From: Actinotignum timonense
GTDB lineage: Bacteria; Actinomycetota; Actinomycetes; Actinomycetales; Actinomycetaceae
Direction: 5' to 3'
Assembly: GCF_900155575.1 (NCBI RefSeq)
Contig: NZ_LT706966.1
Location: 1,357,047 to 1,408,091 of the forward strand
DNA length: 51,045 nt
This document shows, in pieces, positions 18,795-26,724 of the stretch. Both the position numbers and the translations under genes were made by a program. The notes beneath the pieces are model-generated. The model saw only the letters and a list, made by a program, of their open reading frames with translations, made no database searches and was not told the DNA's origin. Position 1 is the stretch's first letter. Each line of letters begins with the position of its first letter.

Positions 18795-19490
18795 CTAGTT
18801 GCGCGGGACGGGCCAGCCTTCCTTGGGGCCATCCGAGCGGCCTACTTTGCGCAAAAACTCTTGGAATTCGCGTTCGGCCGCGATCTGAATATCCACGATT
18901 TCCCGCAGTTCCTTTTCCCGCAGCTGGGGGAATCTCTCCAACATGGCCCCGAGTACCCGCAGCGTGGCCACCACATCAGCTTCCGCATTGTGGAAAGAAT
19001 CATCCTGGAAAACCCCGTAATGCATAACGAGGTTTTCCAAGCGCCGCTTCCCCTTGCGGTAGCGATCCACCCCGCGATCCAGCAGATAGGGATCAATAAC
19101 CGGGAAAATCTCACCGCCCAAGCGCTGGTTGAGGGTGGGCAGCCCGTGGCGGGCCAGCTCACTTTCGAGCAGGGTGAAATCATAGGAGGCATTAAAAGCC
19201 ACCACCGGCTGGCCGGCCGCTAGTTGCGCCCCCAAAATATCCGCGATCTCACCGAGGACTTCCGCGATGGGCTGGCCCTCCGCGCGGGCTTGCTCCGTGG
19301 TAATGCCATGCACCTGGCTGGCTGCTTCCGGAATATCCACCCCGGGATCCGCCAGCCAATACCGCCGCGAGGTTCCCTCACTATCCACCCGCACGAGCGA
19401 GCAGGTGACGAGGCGATCGCGCCGGGGATCCACCCCGGTTGTTTCTGTATCAAAGCCGATAAGCGGCAGCGTGGTCCACACGGTTCCCAT
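18795..19490 (-). CDS. DEDDh 3'-5' exonuclease (DnaQ/epsilon-like)
   Basis: A 231-residue protein of the DnaQ-like exonuclease superfamily. The four acidic catalytic residues and the His are visible: the first motif in 'LIGFDTETTGVD', the second in 'VAFNASYDFTLLESEL', and H-x-A-E-A-D in 'FHNAEADVVATL', the DEDDh signature. It could act in proofreading, repair or RNA trimming; stand-alone actinobacterial members of this kind are usually annotated only as 3'-5' exonuclease. The ATG at 19490 is directly preceded by GGAAAGG, too close to act. A GTG at 19481 has that sequence at better spacing and may be the true start. Confidence 0.88.
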   Translation of the reverse strand: MGTVWTTLPLIGFDTETTGVDPRRDRLVTCSLVRVDSEGTSRRYWLADPGVDIPEAASQVHGITTEQARAEGQPIAEVLGEIADILGAQLAAGQPVVAFNASYDFTLLESELARHGLPTLNQRLGGEIFPVIDPYLLDRGVDRYRKGKRRLENLVMHYGVFQDDSFHNAEADVVATLRVLGAMLERFPQLREKELREIVDIQIAAEREFQEFLRKVGRSDGPKEGWPVPRN

Positions 19491-19571
19491 CCTTTCCGCG
19501 GCCCGCGCCGCGCTTCTGTGCTGGTGCTTCGTAGTCTAATCCGCCCCTACGACACGAAAACGTACCGGTTC

Positions 19572-20378
19572 CTATCTGCGGCTACGTCCGCGGCGTAAGG
19601 GTATCCAATGTTTCAACGCGGCGACACCGATGAGCAGCAAGCTGGAGAAGAGCAGTACGAGAAGCCCGATTCCGGGTGGAAGCATATTCCCGGAATCGTC
19701 ACCCCTGAGGATACTGATACCGGCAATTCCGGGAAGGTACTTTCCTACCTCGGGAAGAAGGGTTTGGACAAGCGGAGCGATAATCGCCACAATCGTGAGC
19801 AGAACGGCCACGCTGGAATATCGGGATCGGAAAATAAGGCAGATACTCACGCAGAATATGCACAGGGTGGCAAGATACACGAGTACCGCGCCTACCGAAG
19901 GTAGCGAGGCTAACAACAGCTCGCGATACTCTGTGGCACTTAGAGTTGAGGCATCTATACCGCGCGGTGCCAGAAATCTATACATCACCACGGCGCCAAT
20001 GGCCTGACCCGATCCCCACAAACACACAGTCACGCCACTGCATATGGCTCGGGCGAGCAGGGTCAGTGGTGTGGCGGGGAGAACCAAGGTAGTGATATCG
20101 CGGTAACGCGGTTGATCATCGAAATTTAGCAACACGCACGGTAGGACAGCCGCAATGGGCTGCGCAAAAACAATGCTGACCGCGATGGCGGTAGATAAAC
20201 CTGCACAACCAGCGGGAAGTTCGCCGGCGCGGGGGAGTAGTTGCAGTGCGGTCATCATGTTCCCGGCAACTACACACAGCCCGAGAACGACACCGATTCG
20301 TACCTGTGAAGCCACCTGAATGAGCGCACCGCGCAGGTGCCAGATCGCCCTATCGTGGGCACGCAAAGAGCTAATCAT
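19572..20378 (-). CDS. ABC exporter permease subunit (second)
   Basis: A 268-residue integral membrane protein with about six hydrophobic segments. It ends in a short basic tail 'IPLRRGRSRR'. Its start overlaps the stop of the preceding permease gene by ATGA (20375-20378), so the two are translationally coupled. I do not recognise a specific family; it is assigned as a permease because it completes an ATPase-permease-permease operon. GC content is lower than in flanking genes. Confidence 0.75.
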   Translation of the reverse strand: MISSLRAHDRAIWHLRGALIQVASQVRIGVVLGLCVVAGNMMTALQLLPRAGELPAGCAGLSTAIAVSIVFAQPIAAVLPCVLLNFDDQPRYRDITTLVLPATPLTLLARAICSGVTVCLWGSGQAIGAVVMYRFLAPRGIDASTLSATEYRELLLASLPSVGAVLVYLATLCIFCVSICLIFRSRYSSVAVLLTIVAIIAPLVQTLLPEVGKYLPGIAGISILRGDDSGNMLPPGIGLLVLLFSSLLLIGVAALKHWIPLRRGRSRR

Positions 20379-21139
20379 GCCGCGGCCTTACGGCGTTCGG
20401 ACCAGAAAAATCCGAGTGCAATGACAATCATCCACGCGAGCAGAACGAAGATATTTGTGCTCCAATGAGCGGCTACATCCGCAGCAAGTTCTGGTGACAT
20501 AGCCGAATTGGCGAGCATATCACCCTGCAAAATAAGGCCGTAAGCAGCCAGGTCCGGACTCCAACGGGCGAGGGGCGTTACCCGAGATAAAAGGAACGAC
20601 AGTGGAACAACTGACTGATTGAGCAGGAGGAAGAGAAGAGGGATCGTCCCGGATTGGAATACTGAGGCGAGGAAGGAGGCTAACCAGCACAGTACATTCC
20701 AGTAGATGAGGAGGCCACATAAAGCTTGTACATTGAAGCTGCTCCACTGGAAGGCACCCACGCCAAAGCCGACAAGCAGGGCAAGGCTGAGGTAGATGAC
20801 GACAAAGAAGAAACCTACCAGTAGATGAGCAGCCGCCCAGGCGAAACGACGTGGCACCGCTACCGCGATGAGAGTTCGGGTGGAAGCGTGGTGGGGCTCC
20901 AGGGGAACCAAGTTTTCGGAGATGGATCCCACCCCGGAAATAATGGGGGCAAGGGAGAGCATAAGGAGCGCCTGCGAGAATAGAGAATAATCGGCGTGCC
21001 AGAGTTTCCCGTCGCTGTACTGTACGAATAAGAACAATGCCGCAGGCAGGAAACATGCCAACAATGCGATTCGGACAGATCGTGAGGTCCACCAGAGTAC
21101 CCATTGTGCGCGCACTAACCGCGAAAATGACCTAAGCAT
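20375..21139 (-). CDS. ABC exporter permease subunit (first)
   Basis: A 254-residue permease with about six membrane segments, starting at the ATG at 21139. This start has AAGGAG eight to nine bases upstream and begins 'MLRSFSRLVRAQWVLWW', a basic amphipathic N-terminus typical of ABC-2-type permeases. The longer open frame to 21361 only overlaps the ATPase gene and is rejected. The gene overlaps the ATPase stop by eight bases. Substrate unknown. Confidence 0.82.
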   Translation of the reverse strand: MLRSFSRLVRAQWVLWWTSRSVRIALLACFLPAALFLFVQYSDGKLWHADYSLFSQALLMLSLAPIISGVGSISENLVPLEPHHASTRTLIAVAVPRRFAWAAAHLLVGFFFVVIYLSLALLVGFGVGAFQWSSFNVQALCGLLIYWNVLCWLASFLASVFQSGTIPLLFLLLNQSVVPLSFLLSRVTPLARWSPDLAAYGLILQGDMLANSAMSPELAADVAAHWSTNIFVLLAWMIVIALGFFWSERRKAAA

Positions 21140-21881
21140 CTGTGTCTCCTTCGTGCTTCGCGGCTCCGGTAGCCTTTTCGGTTGTATTCGGGTGGGACGG
21201 CCATCGGCCGGATGCCAGGTTGCCGTGAGCCAACGTGGCTGCGCCGTCGTACACCACGCTGCCCTGTTCCAGGACCACCAGACGATCACAGGTATCGGCA
21301 AGGAAATCCAACAGATGACTGGAGAGCACAACCGTTTTTCCCTCACGCCGCCACATTGCAATCAGCTGCGCCAGTAACTCGATTCCTTGCGGGTCAAGAC
21401 CATTGGAAGGTTCGTCTAGTAGCAGCACAGGAGGGTCGCCGAGAAGCGCGGCCGCTAAACCGAGACGCTGATTCATGCCCAGAGAGAGCTTTCCGGCTTT
21501 TCGAGTGGCCACGCGATCCAAACCAACCGTATGCAGTACCTCGTCAATGCGCTGGCTCGCGAAGTGATGGGTCGCTGCGATCCATGCCAGATGCTGGCGC
21601 ACAGTACGCGAGCGAGTTGCCCCCGAACCACCCAGGAGGGTTCCCACGTAGCGAAGCGGGTAGTCCAGTTGTCGGTAGGGATGCCCAAAGATGAGAGCTT
21701 GTCCATGGGTGGGTGGTTCCAGGCCAACTAAGAGGCGTATGAGTGTGGATTTTCCGCAACCGTTATGGCCAGCTAAACCCACGATCTGGCCGGGAGGGAA
21801 ACTCAGCGTTAGATTATGGAGCGCACTTTGACCACGATAAATTTTGGATAAATCCTTGGTTTCTATGGGAAGTGTTGTCAT
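21132..21881 (-). CDS. ABC transporter ATP-binding protein
   Basis: A 249-residue ATPase with Walker A 'GHNGCGKSTL', the ABC signature 'KLSLGMNQRLG', Walker B 'PVLLLDEPSNGLDP' and the switch His in 'VVLSSHLLD'. Together with the two downstream permeases it forms an exporter. Exporters of this layout next to a NarL-type two-component system often pump or resist antimicrobial peptides, but the substrate is not shown here. The ATG at 21881 gives the usual N-terminus 'LPIETKDLSKIYRG'; the frame extends to a GTG at 21914. The gene is divergent from the histidine kinase. Confidence 0.92.
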   Translation of the reverse strand: MTTLPIETKDLSKIYRGQSALHNLTLSFPPGQIVGLAGHNGCGKSTLIRLLVGLEPPTHGQALIFGHPYRQLDYPLRYVGTLLGGSGATRSRTVRQHLAWIAATHHFASQRIDEVLHTVGLDRVATRKAGKLSLGMNQRLGLAAALLGDPPVLLLDEPSNGLDPQGIELLAQLIAMWRREGKTVVLSSHLLDFLADTCDRLVVLEQGSVVYDGAATLAHGNLASGRWPSHPNTTEKATGAAKHEGDTDA

Positions 21882-21887
21882 GCTTCT

Positions 21888-22898
21888 ATGCTGGCGACTC
21901 ATCATGCGGAGCACATCGGCCTCGTGTTCGATACTCGCGGCCCTAGCTCAGCCTGGGTTCCGAGGGAAAAATCAGCCCGCGGGCCGATGGAATGGGAGCG
22001 CTGCACGGGTAGCATATGCGCTATGTGCGCTACCACCTCTCCATCGCGTCCCGCGTCCATTCGCGTGACCGCCGGTCACACGGCGCAGAAGAAGGAAAAC
22101 CGCTGGGGAGTGCTGGGCAGGGCGGTGCTACCGCTGCTTGTTCTGGGACTTATGGTTTTTGTGGCAGTTCCGGAAAAATACGAAATCTGGTGGCGCCTAG
22201 CGATATTTGCGCTCTGCGGGGCGCTGCTGGGGTGGTGGTATTGGCAGTGGCTTGTGCAAAGAAGACGCAATAGTGAGTTACAAGCACAGGCGGAAACTGA
22301 AAAAATCCTATCGGGAGATCGCTTAGCTCTCGCCGCGGAGTTGCACGATATAGTTTCCGACGGCTTGGGATTACAGCATTTGCGACTCACCCGGGCTCTC
22401 GAAGAAGTGACTGATCCGGTAGCATTGGCAGCGTTGAGTGATATTCGGGACTCTAATAAGCAAACTATCGCTCAGATGCGTACCGTTCTTGACCGATTGC
22501 AGGGCCGTGATATTAGTCCTCCCGGGATGCCGGATCTAGAACAAATTTTTGCGGCAGCGCAACGGCACGGTATGGAACTCAGGGGCACTGCCGAAGTGCT
22601 CGCAACTATCCAAAGGCTGAATCCGCAGCTGCGTAAGCTCTTCATCGCAACTTGCCGGGAAGGATTAGCGAATACCGCCCGCCATGCCGGACCCACCACC
22701 GTCACCTTCCAGATTGAAGAAAAAGGCAAGGGCGTGAGCCTCGAACTAGTAGATCAGGGGCCGGCACCGGATTGGCAGCCCATCATCGGCTCCGGGATTG
22801 GCTTGGATCACCTTCGGCAACGCGCCGCCGAATGCGGCTATGTCGTGGGCGCCGGGCCAGTGGGCGCCGGGTGGAAACTATGCATGTACCCCGAGTGA
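21888..22898 (+). CDS. sensor histidine kinase (HisKA_3/NarX type)
   Basis: A membrane kinase that should phosphorylate the response regulator 36 bases downstream. Two hydrophobic segments (about residues 76-94 and 104-125 of the longest frame) precede a dimerisation/phosphoacceptor helix 'LAAELHDIVSDGLGLQH' with the conserved His. A HATPase domain follows, with an N-box 'GLANTARHAG', a G1 box 'ELVDQGPAP' and a G2 box 'GSGIGLDHLRQRA'. There is no large extracellular sensor, so it may sense within the membrane or through the divergent ABC exporter. The start is unclear: none of the candidates (ATG 21888, 21987 or 22023; GTG 22065 or 22110) has a good ribosome binding site. The first 60 residues lack family character. 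Confidence 0.85.
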   Translation: MLATHHAEHIGLVFDTRGPSSAWVPREKSARGPMEWERCTGSICAMCATTSPSRPASIRVTAGHTAQKKENRWGVLGRAVLPLLVLGLMVFVAVPEKYEIWWRLAIFALCGALLGWWYWQWLVQRRRNSELQAQAETEKILSGDRLALAAELHDIVSDGLGLQHLRLTRALEEVTDPVALAALSDIRDSNKQTIAQMRTVLDRLQGRDISPPGMPDLEQIFAAAQRHGMELRGTAEVLATIQRLNPQLRKLFIATCREGLANTARHAGPTTVTFQIEEKGKGVSLELVDQGPAPDWQPIIGSGIGLDHLRQRAAECGYVVGAGPVGAGWKLCMYPE

Positions 22899-22934
22899 GA
22901 ACGGTAATACCCGGTATGTATGAGGAGGTAGCAC

Positions 22935-23591
22935 ATGATGATTCGGATTGCGATTGCAGATGATCAGGGACTACTTCGGGAAAGCCTCGCGGTTCTCCTC
23001 GAGCAGCAGGAGGACTTTCGCGTGGTGGGCAGCGCCGGAGACGGCGTGGAAGCCTGCCGTATGGTGCGTGAGACGGATATTGACGTTCTGCTGCTGGATA
23101 TTCGCATGCCTCTCATGGACGGACTGGACGTACTCAAGGAGCTGAAACGGAATGGCTTCCCTGGGCGCATTGTCATGCTGACCATGTATCAGGATGACCT
23201 GTATCTGCGAAAGGCCTTGAGCCTGGGCGCTGACGGGTACCTTCTCAAAGATAGCGAATCCGAGACGATTATCTCGACAATCCGCCAGGTATCGGTGGGA
23301 AACAGAGTGCTCGACCGCCAGGTCCTAGACCACGTAGTACAGTGTTACCTCCACGAAAGGGGCCGGTCGCCTGGTGAGGTACCTGAATTACAGAATTTGA
23401 CCGCACGGGAACTAGAAGTCTTGACCCTCATCGGTAGCGGTTTAACTAACCTAGAAATTCGGGGGCAACTCTATATTTCGGAAGGTACTCTCAAAAGCCA
23501 CATCAACGCAATACTGCGCAAGACGGGCGCTCGCGACCGCTCGGCGGCCATCGTCCTGGCCTTCCGAGCCGGATTGGTGACATTTAGCTAA
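22935..23591 (+). CDS. NarL/LuxR-family response regulator
   Basis: A 218-residue regulator. The receiver domain has the acidic pair in 'IAIADDQGLLRESL', the phospho-acceptor Asp in 'DVLLLDIRMPLMDGLD', Thr in 'IVMLTMYQDD' and Lys in 'GYLLKDSESE'. The C-terminal LuxR helix-turn-helix includes 'LTARELEVLTLIGSGLTN' and 'LYISEGTLKSHINAILRK'. AGGAGG precedes the ATG with about six bases' spacing. Paired with the upstream kinase it most likely controls the divergent ABC exporter. That target is inferred from position. Confidence 0.93.
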   Translation: MMIRIAIADDQGLLRESLAVLLEQQEDFRVVGSAGDGVEACRMVRETDIDVLLLDIRMPLMDGLDVLKELKRNGFPGRIVMLTMYQDDLYLRKALSLGADGYLLKDSESETIISTIRQVSVGNRVLDRQVLDHVVQCYLHERGRSPGEVPELQNLTARELEVLTLIGSGLTNLEIRGQLYISEGTLKSHINAILRKTGARDRSAAIVLAFRAGLVTFS

Positions 23592-23714
23592 GACGGATTA
23601 TTCGCACCGAACTGAGGAAGCTTTCCGCCCCCATTTCCAGGGCTGTTTCAGCTTAAGTTACTCTAATAGGCAGGTGGCGAATCAGCTCTGAGCTGCCCGG
23701 CAGGAAGGAACACA

Positions 23715-24968
23715 ATGCAGTTCGCGGTGTTATCCGAGAATGAGTACAACGACTACATGACCACGCAACGGTGTTTCATTTCCCAAACGGTGAGCTACGG
23801 GCGGGTGCGTGCGGCCGAAGGATACCGGGTGGAATACGTGGGCGTGCGTAACAATGCCGGAAATATTTGCGGGGCCGGCCTCGTTATGTATCAACCCTGG
23901 AAGAAGATCTTCACACGGGCTTCCCTCGCCTACGGGCCCACCTTGGATTGGAGCCGCAGCGAGGTTGTTTCCGCTTTCTTCAGCGGGCTCAACCGGCATT
24001 TCGCTTCCCAGCCGCGCTTGCTCACCGCCCGGATTAACCCGATTCTGGCACGGCGCTGGTACACGGATATTACGCCGCTCAAGGACAATCCGGTGGCCGG
24101 CGCGGTCTCCCAAGCTCTGGAACGCGATGGTTGGCGCCACCTTCCTTATGAATTCGGGGAGCGCTCCGATATTCAACTGCGCTGGATTTACACCAAGACG
24201 ATCTCCGGGATGAACTTCGAAGAAGCCAAAGCAACTCTCGCCAAGGGGCTGCGTCGTCGTTTCAATAACGAAAACCGCTACGGGGTGCAGACCCGTTTCC
24301 TCGGGCCGGAAGATTTCGATGTATTCGCGCAGCTCTACGCGAGTACCCGCGACCGTACCGACGGCATGCCTGCTCTCTCGGCTTCCGCGGTGCGTTTCTA
24401 CCGCGATCTCATGGCGGACATGGGTCCCGAACGCGCGCTGCTCGCGGTGGCCTATGTGTCTCCGCGCCGCTACCTCGATCAGATCGCGATTGAGCGCGCG
24501 GAAGTACACGAGCGGATCGAGGTGCTGCGCGGGCGTAAAGAAACGAAAGCGCGGGAGCGCGAACTTGAGCAGGCCGCCCAGCGCCTGGAAGTGCTCGACG
24601 GCCAGGAAGAAATGGCACGCGAAACCCTGACCGAGCGCGGCGACGCGGAGATTCCCTTCAACGCGGCGCTCGGATTCCGGGTCGGTTCCGAACTGATTTT
24701 GCTGCTCGGTGGGATGGATAAAACGCTATCCGCCTACGCGCGGGATTATCCGGTTGAGCGCGCCATGTTCAAATACGCCTGCGATGAGAGCCTGGATACC
24801 TACAATACGTTCGGCATTTCCGGGGACTTTTCCGAGGACGCGGCCGATGCCAATATTCTCGCTTTCAAGCGCTGGCTCAACGGGCAGGTGGAAGAATTTG
24901 TGGGCACCTATGAAAAGACGTTCGCGCCGCGTTTCCTCGCCCGCGCGCTGGGTGCGGAAACGCGGTAA
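23715..24968 (+). CDS. FemAB/FemX-family peptidoglycan bridge aminoacyltransferase
   Basis: A 417-residue protein of the FemABX family, which adds amino acids from aminoacyl-tRNA to the stem-peptide lysine (or equivalent) of lipid II. It shows the paired GNAT-like domains: the first includes 'CFISQTVSYGRV' and 'ASLAYGPTLDW', the second ends with 'LDTYNTFGISGDFSED'. Between them is a charged helical arm (about residues 255-305) rich in Glu, Arg and Gln, the tRNA-synthetase-like coiled coil of FemA. The ATG has an AAGGAA ribosome binding site. Which amino acid it adds cannot be told. No second Fem gene lies nearby. Confidence 0.88.
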   Translation: MQFAVLSENEYNDYMTTQRCFISQTVSYGRVRAAEGYRVEYVGVRNNAGNICGAGLVMYQPWKKIFTRASLAYGPTLDWSRSEVVSAFFSGLNRHFASQPRLLTARINPILARRWYTDITPLKDNPVAGAVSQALERDGWRHLPYEFGERSDIQLRWIYTKTISGMNFEEAKATLAKGLRRRFNNENRYGVQTRFLGPEDFDVFAQLYASTRDRTDGMPALSASAVRFYRDLMADMGPERALLAVAYVSPRRYLDQIAIERAEVHERIEVLRGRKETKARERELEQAAQRLEVLDGQEEMARETLTERGDAEIPFNAALGFRVGSELILLLGGMDKTLSAYARDYPVERAMFKYACDESLDTYNTFGISGDFSEDAADANILAFKRWLNGQVEEFVGTYEKTFAPRFLARALGAETR

Positions 24969-25102
24969 GCGCGTGATGTGGTGGAGCGTGACGCGGTAGG
25001 ACCTTGACACGGGAGCAGCGCAGAACGGTTGCGGCCCCGCGCTTCGCTGCCTTAGCCGCGCGGATGTGCGCCGCGGCCCGGTCGCGCGCCTTTCTTTGCC
25101 GG

Positions 25103-25115
25103 TAAAGTGGAGAAC
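25103..25115 (+). promoter_or_regulatory. -10 element before guaB3, probable leaderless start
   Basis: TAAAGT at 25103-25108 followed by seven bases and GTG at 25116. This supports 25116 over the upstream GTG at 25107, which would overlap the -10 hexamer. Confidence 0.45.
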
Positions 25116-26231
25116 GTGAGCGAAATCGAGATTGGGCGCGGCAAACGCGCGCGGATAGCTTATACCTTTGACGACGTCGCCATCGTGCCCACCCGGCGCA
25201 CCCGGGACGTTCGCGAAGTCTCCACTGCCTGGCAGCTGGATGCCTACCACCTCGATATTCCGGTGCTCAGCGCCCCCATGGATTCGGTGGCTTCCCCGGA
25301 TATGATGATCCGCCTGGGGCGGGCCGGGGGATTGGGCGTGGCGGACCTTGAGGGCTTGTGGACTCGCTACGAGGATCCCACCCCGCTGTACGAAGAAATT
25401 GCCGCGCTGCCGCCCGAATCCGCTACCGCGCGCCTCCAGCAGATCTACGCCGAGCGCCCCATCGATACCGGCCTGGTGCGCTACCGGGTAGCGCAACTGC
25501 GGGCCGCCGGGATCACCGTGGCCGGGGCCTGTTCGCCGGGCCACGCCAAAGAAATTGTGCCGCCGGCCGCCGATGCCGGCCTGGACCTCCTGGTCATCCG
25601 CGGCACCACGGTGAGCGCCGAGCATGTGTCCACCACCCGCGAACCGCTCAACCTGCGCGGCCTTATTTACGATCTTGATATTCCGGTGCTGGTGGGCGGC
25701 GCGGTCACGTACCAGAGCGCGCTGCACCTCATGCGTACCGGCGCGGCCGGGGTGCTGGCCGGTTACGGGGGAGGGGCCGCTTCTGCGACGTTACGTACCG
25801 TGGGGATTGCTGCCCCGATGGCGACGACGATAGCCGATATCGCTGCCGCCCGCCGGGACTACCTCGATGAATCGGGCGGGCGCTACGTTCATGTGATCGC
25901 GGACGGCTCGGTGGGCAGCTCCGGGGATCTCATTAAAGCCCTGGCCTGCGGGGCGGACGGCGTGATGCTCGGAACCATTCTGGCGCGGGCCAGCGAAGCA
26001 CCCGGGCGCGGCTGGCACTGGGGACCGGAAGCCCGCCACCCGCGCCTCCCGCGCGGGGAACGCGTTTATGTGGGCACCGCCGGCACGCTGGAAGAAATTC
26101 TGGTCGGGCCCACCTCGAGCGCCCGCGGGCATACCAATATCATGGGGGCGCTGCGCCACGCCATGGCCGCTAACGGCTACTCCGATTGCAAGGAATTCCA
26201 GCGCGCCCAGCTGGTGGTCACCCCGCGCTAG
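25116..26231 (+). CDS. guaB3: GuaB3-family IMP dehydrogenase-related protein
   Basis: A 371-residue IMPDH-superfamily barrel of the GuaB3 group common in actinobacteria. It has 'YTFDDVAIVPTRRTRDV', 'LSAPMDSVASPDMM', 'YVHVIADGSVGSSGDLIKA' and the typical C-terminus 'GYSDCKEFQRAQLVV'. Unlike GuaB it has no CBS domain, and the catalytic Cys loop is replaced by 'GYGGGAASATLRTVGI', with no Cys there. Its role in actinobacteria is not settled, though homologues are conserved next to GuaB. The GTG at 25116 gives the standard N-terminus 'SEIEIGRGKRAR'. It converges on the GNAT gene. Confidence 0.9.
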   Translation: MSEIEIGRGKRARIAYTFDDVAIVPTRRTRDVREVSTAWQLDAYHLDIPVLSAPMDSVASPDMMIRLGRAGGLGVADLEGLWTRYEDPTPLYEEIAALPPESATARLQQIYAERPIDTGLVRYRVAQLRAAGITVAGACSPGHAKEIVPPAADAGLDLLVIRGTTVSAEHVSTTREPLNLRGLIYDLDIPVLVGGAVTYQSALHLMRTGAAGVLAGYGGGAASATLRTVGIAAPMATTIADIAAARRDYLDESGGRYVHVIADGSVGSSGDLIKALACGADGVMLGTILARASEAPGRGWHWGPEARHPRLPRGERVYVGTAGTLEEILVGPTSSARGHTNIMGALRHAMAANGYSDCKEFQRAQLVVTPR

Positions 26232-26292
26232 GCGCGCTTCTCGCAGCGATGGCGCTACTCACCACGCGGCCGCGCGCTCCTGTGCTCCGCCT

Positions 26293-26724
26293 TTACTGCG
26301 CGTGATACCGATACACGTTGGTATCACGCGCTTCGAAACCGCAGCGCCGGTAGAGCCGGTTGGCGGCTTCCCGGCTGGGCCGCGAAGTCAAATCCACCGA
26401 TTTCACGCCGAGCTGGGCAGCGTGCGCCAGGGCAGCTTCCACGAGCTGCTGGCCGGCGCCGTGGCCGCGGGCGGCGTCGTCGACCACTACGTCCTCAATC
26501 CAGGCCCGCGTTCCGGTGGGAATCTGGAAAGTAACGAGGGTGAGCATCCCGAGGATCGGGGCACCTTCCTCCACCCGGTACACCAATTGGTACACCCCGG
26601 GCTGGGCGAGCAATTCCTCCGCAGCAGCGCGCGAAAGCGGCGCGCTGCTTGAGGAGAGCTGGGGGATGAGGCGCTGGCAGGCAGCCAGGAAATCCTCGGT
26701 CACATTTTCTTGCAGGGAAATCAT
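26293..26724 (-). CDS. GNAT-family N-acetyltransferase
   Basis: A 143-residue acetyl-CoA-dependent transferase. The acetyl-CoA binding loop is 'ARGHGAGQQLVEAALAHA' preceded by 'AWIEDVVVDD', and 'EAANRLYRRCGFEARDTNVY' is the C-terminal GNAT strand-helix. Substrate unknown. The ATG at 26724 overlaps the stop of nadE (26721-26724), so translation is coupled. The open frame upstream to 26805 is just overlap with nadE. The last codons are built into a perfect hairpin at 26298-26331. Confidence 0.87.
   Translation of the reverse strand: MISLQENVTEDFLAACQRLIPQLSSSSAPLSRAAAEELLAQPGVYQLVYRVEEGAPILGMLTLVTFQIPTGTRAWIEDVVVDDAARGHGAGQQLVEAALAHAAQLGVKSVDLTSRPSREAANRLYRRCGFEARDTNVYRYHAQ
26298..26331. terminator. 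Perfect 12-bp hairpin at the 3' end of the GNAT gene
   Basis: GCGCGTGATACC (26298-26309) and GGTATCACGCGC (26320-26331) are exact inverse complements around a ten-base loop. It lies inside the last codons of the GNAT gene and between two convergent genes. It lacks a long T run. A two-way terminator or an mRNA stabiliser is likely. Confidence 0.6.
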
